NCBI GenBank assembly: GCA_910586025.1
Contig: CAJUIO010000004.1
Span: 17,361-81,360, forward strand
Source of the DNA: an uncultured Lachnospiraceae bacterium
GTDB lineage: Bacteria; Bacillota; Clostridia; Lachnospirales; Lachnospiraceae
DNA: 64,000 nucleotides
Reading direction: 5' to 3'
The first letter of the stretch is position 1; each line of letters begins with the position of its first letter. Position numbers and translations under genes: made by a program. Positions 61,806-64,000 of this stretch are shown here, one piece after another. The notes beneath the pieces were generated by a model. It did no database searches, was not told the origin of the DNA, and saw only the letters and a list, made by a program, of their open reading frames with translations.

Positions 61806-63008
61806 ATGAGTGAGGCGATTGCTACGCTGAAAAAGGGAGAAGGACGTACCATCAAAGCGGGGGGAATGTGGATCTTTGACAATGAGATTCAGAGTGTTAT
61901 GGGGAGCTTTGAGGACGGGGATATGGTGATCGTGCATGACCACGACGGCTATCCCATGGGTAAGGGCTTTATCAACACGGCATCCAAAATCAGAATCCGC
62001 CTGATGACGAGAAACTGCGGGCAGGTGGTGGACGAGATGTTTCTGGAACGGAGAGTCCGGGATGCCTGGGAATATCGGAAGAGGACCGTGGATACGTCAA
62101 GCTGCCGCCTTATTTTTGGAGAAGCAGATTTTCTTCCGGGACTTGTGGTGGATAAATTTTCCGACGTGCTTGTGGTGGAGTCCCTTGCCCTTGGGATTGA
62201 CAGGCTGAAGGAAACTATTATCGAGCTTGTGAAAAAGGTGCTCCTTGAGGATGGGATCCGCATCCGGGGAGTGTATGAGCGAAGCGATGCCAAGGTGAGG
62301 AGTAACGAGGGCATGGAGCGGATAAAGGGTTTTATCGGAGAGGCCTTTGACACCGATGTGGAGATCACGGAGAATGGCGTGAAATACATGGTGGATGTGA
62401 AAGAGGGACAGAAGACGGGGTTTTTCCTGGATCAGAAATATAACCGTCTTGCGGTTCAGAAGCTCTGTGAGGGTGCCAGGGTGCTCGACTGCTTTACCCA
62501 TACAGGGTCTTTTGCGCTGAATGCGGGAATTGCCGGGGCCAGAGAGGTGATCGGTGTGGATGCCTCCCTGGCCGCCGTGGAGAGGGCCGCTGCAAATGCA
62601 AGGCTCAACGGGCTGGGGGAGAAGGTCTCCTTTTTGTGTGAGGATGTGTTTGAACTGCTTCCCGGGCTGGAAGCGAAGGGGGAGAAATTTGACGTGGTCA
62701 TTCTTGACCCGCCGGCATTTGCCAAGTCGCGCAGCTCTGTGAAAAATGCGGCGAAGGGTTACCGTGAGATCAATCTGCGGGCCATGAAGCTTATAAGGGA
62801 CGGCGGTTATCTGGCTACCTGCACCTGCTCGCACTTTATGACATATGAGCTGTTTACGGAGACGCTGCGTCAGGCGGCAAGAAGCGCTCGCAGGAGGCTG
62901 CGTCAGGTCGAATTCAGGACACAGGCTCCGGATCACCCCATTTTGTGGGCGGCGGACGAGTCCTATTATCTGAAATTCTATATTTTCCAGGTGTGCGGGG
63001 AACGGTAA
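61806..63008 (+). CDS. Class I SAM-dependent rRNA methyltransferase (RlmI family)
   Basis: A 400-residue protein. The N-terminal PUA domain (LKKGEGRTIKAGGMWIFDNEI, ~9-75) binds RNA. A middle segment carries VKEGQKTGFFLDQKYNR. The C-terminal Rossmann methyltransferase has motif I VLDCFTHTGSFALNAG (~222-237), VDASLAAVERAAANARLNG and the catalytic-site motif D301-P-P-A-F305, then TCTCSHFM. RlmI makes 5-methylcytosine in 23S rRNA; that exact target is inferred from family resemblance. It has its own promoter. Confidence 0.92.
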   Translation: MSEAIATLKKGEGRTIKAGGMWIFDNEIQSVMGSFEDGDMVIVHDHDGYPMGKGFINTASKIRIRLMTRNCGQVVDEMFLERRVRDAWEYRKRTVDTSSCRLIFGEADFLPGLVVDKFSDVLVVESLALGIDRLKETIIELVKKVLLEDGIRIRGVYERSDAKVRSNEGMERIKGFIGEAFDTDVEITENGVKYMVDVKEGQKTGFFLDQKYNRLAVQKLCEGARVLDCFTHTGSFALNAGIAGAREVIGVDASLAAVERAAANARLNGLGEKVSFLCEDVFELLPGLEAKGEKFDVVILDPPAFAKSRSSVKNAAKGYREINLRAMKLIRDGGYLATCTCSHFMTYELFTETLRQAARSARRRLRQVEFRTQAPDHPILWAADESYYLKFYIFQVCGER

Positions 63009-63057
63009 AAGGAGATCACTGATATGCCGGGAGTTCCTCAAAAAAAGGAGGCTGATC

Positions 63058-63924
63058 ATGTTTTGGGATGCGGTCATTGAGACTGCGGCGGATGGTGTGA
63101 AAATTCTGCCGTTTCTCTTTATCACTTATCTGGCAATGGAATATATTGAGCACAGGGCCGGGGATAAGGCGGAGAGTCTTGTCCAAAAGGCGGGAAGATT
63201 CGGCCCGGCAATCGGCAGCTTGCTGGGAGCGGTGCCTCAATGCGGGTTTTCGGCGGCAGCCTCTAATCTGTATGCGGGGAGAATAATCACTCTGGGGACG
63301 CTGCTCTCCATTTTCTGGTCAACCTCGGATGAGATGCTGCCCGTCCTGATCTCGGCACAGGTTTCCGGAGCTGTCATCTTAAAAGTACTTGGAATTAAAA
63401 TCCTGATCGGGGCTGCGGCGGGAACAGCCGTAGATCTTGTGGCAAGAAAAAAGCATTTACAGGGGAAGGATCACGGCCGCTTAAAGATAGAGGAGATGTG
63501 CGATCACCAGAACTGCAGATGCGGGGAGGGTAAAATAATCAGATCCGCCTTCAGTCATACCCTTCAGATCGCCCTTTTCATATTCGTGATTTCCCTTTGC
63601 CTGGAGCTTCTGATCGGGTGGCTGGGGGAGGACAGTCTTCGGATGGCTCTTGCCGGCAGAACAATATGGGGGCCCGTTCTGGCGGGAGCGGTGGGGCTCA
63701 TCCCCAATTGCGCCGCCTCGGTTACACTGACACAGCTCTATCTGGAAGGCCTCCTTGGCGCAGGCTCGATGATAGCGGGCCTTCTGGTGGGAGCCGGGGT
63801 GGGGCTGCTGGTCCTGTTCCGGGTCAATGAGGATCTTGGGGAAAACCTGAAGATTACGGCGCTGCTCTACGGGGTGGGAGTGGTCTTTGGAATTATAATG
63901 GAGGCAGCCGGTCTTGTGCTTTAG
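63058..63924 (+). CDS. ArsP_2-type permease (putative manganese or arsenic efflux)
   Basis: A 288-residue membrane protein with about eight to nine segments arranged as two related halves. Each has a Pro/Cys loop: GSLLGAVPQCGFSAAASNLYAGR (~56-78) and AGAVGLIPNCAASVTLTQLYLEG (~212-234). The central hydrophilic loop holds a Cys/His-rich patch, CDHQNCRCGEG (~150), that could bind metal. The paired PxC motifs match the family annotated as putative manganese transporter/arsenic efflux. The substrate is not proven. ATG 63058 has AAAGGAGG upstream, and it lies 49 bases after the methyltransferase gene. Confidence 0.83.
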   Translation: MFWDAVIETAADGVKILPFLFITYLAMEYIEHRAGDKAESLVQKAGRFGPAIGSLLGAVPQCGFSAAASNLYAGRIITLGTLLSIFWSTSDEMLPVLISAQVSGAVILKVLGIKILIGAAAGTAVDLVARKKHLQGKDHGRLKIEEMCDHQNCRCGEGKIIRSAFSHTLQIALFIFVISLCLELLIGWLGEDSLRMALAGRTIWGPVLAGAVGLIPNCAASVTLTQLYLEGLLGAGSMIAGLLVGAGVGLLVLFRVNEDLGENLKITALLYGVGVVFGIIMEAAGLVL

Positions 63925-63934
63925 GCCGGCTGTT

Positions 63935-63974
63935 TTGCATTTTCCGGCCGCTATCCCGCCGCCGGAAAATGCAA
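63935..63974 (+). terminator. Hairpin after the permease gene
   Basis: A perfect 14-base stem (TTGCATTTTCCGGC with GCCGGAAAATGCAA) with a 12-base loop begins 10 bases after the stop. It is followed by TGCCATTTCC, a poor U-run, so it is a likely but not ideal terminator. Confidence 0.6.
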
Positions 63975-64000
63975 TGCCATTTCCTTGTTAAAAATATAAC

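Overview
The window looks like a chromosomal segment of a spore-forming, carbohydrate-specialised member of the Clostridia, most likely Lachnospiraceae. The signs are strong AGGAGG-type ribosome binding sites, a spmB spore-maturation gene, a Firmicutes-type (class II) galT, a DUF4080 radical SAM protein, LplB/YtcP-type sugar permeases without their own ATPase, AraC/LacI sugar regulators and a BlaI/M56 pair. No rRNA, tRNA, CRISPR array or complete transposon was seen. The genus assignment is left open.

Bases 1-17900 hold the end of a surface-polysaccharide locus, all on the + strand and tightly packed. It contains glycosyltransferases (2-541, 4613, 5674, 15968), a polysaccharide pyruvyl transferase paired with an FrhB-like iron-sulfur protein, an ABC exporter and a giant duplicated DUF6020-like membrane protein. 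It also carries a dlt-like decoration module: an MBOAT acyltransferase, a carrier protein, an SGNH protein with ILEI-like domains, and an AMP-ligase fused to a nitroreductase. That module parallels DltB/DltC/DltD/DltA but has unusual domain additions and is the most novel-looking system here. A coiled-coil lipoprotein ends the run.

Bases 17900-23460 hold an AraC regulator, galK, galT (Leloir pathway) and a B12/radical SAM protein, closed by an intrinsic terminator. Bases 23470-32740 are a mosaic: a decayed DUF4143 ATPase, spmB without spmA, an XRE regulator fused to an RlmA-like methyltransferase, an AlbA_2/ATPase-like regulator with an in-frame 27-base repeat, a BlaI/BlaR-type pair with a clear operator, and an AT-rich island encoding a DUF262 protein plus a HEPN protein (candidate defence or toxin system).

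Bases 32850-54440 form a plant or host glycan utilisation region. It has a heparinase II/III-type lyase, a GH88 unsaturated glucuronyl hydrolase, a galactose-binding-fold protein, L-rhamnose mutarotase, AraC, GH2, LacI, PepF, an ABC sugar importer under paired LacI/CcpA-like operators, a GH51 arabinofuranosidase, a LacL/LacM-type split beta-galactosidase and glutamine synthetase. Released galactose could feed the galKT genes. The enzyme set would suit a rhamnose/glucuronate/arabinose/galactose polymer such as arabinogalactan, which is an inference.

Bases 54600-64000 hold an IbrA/IbrB pair (DUF3440 PAPS-reductase-like plus ParB-like), a chemoreceptor co-transcribed with an orphan sugar-binding lipoprotein (- strand), a DUF1624 acetyltransferase-like membrane protein, an MFS exporter, an RlmI-like 23S rRNA methyltransferase and a putative ArsP_2/manganese-type permease.
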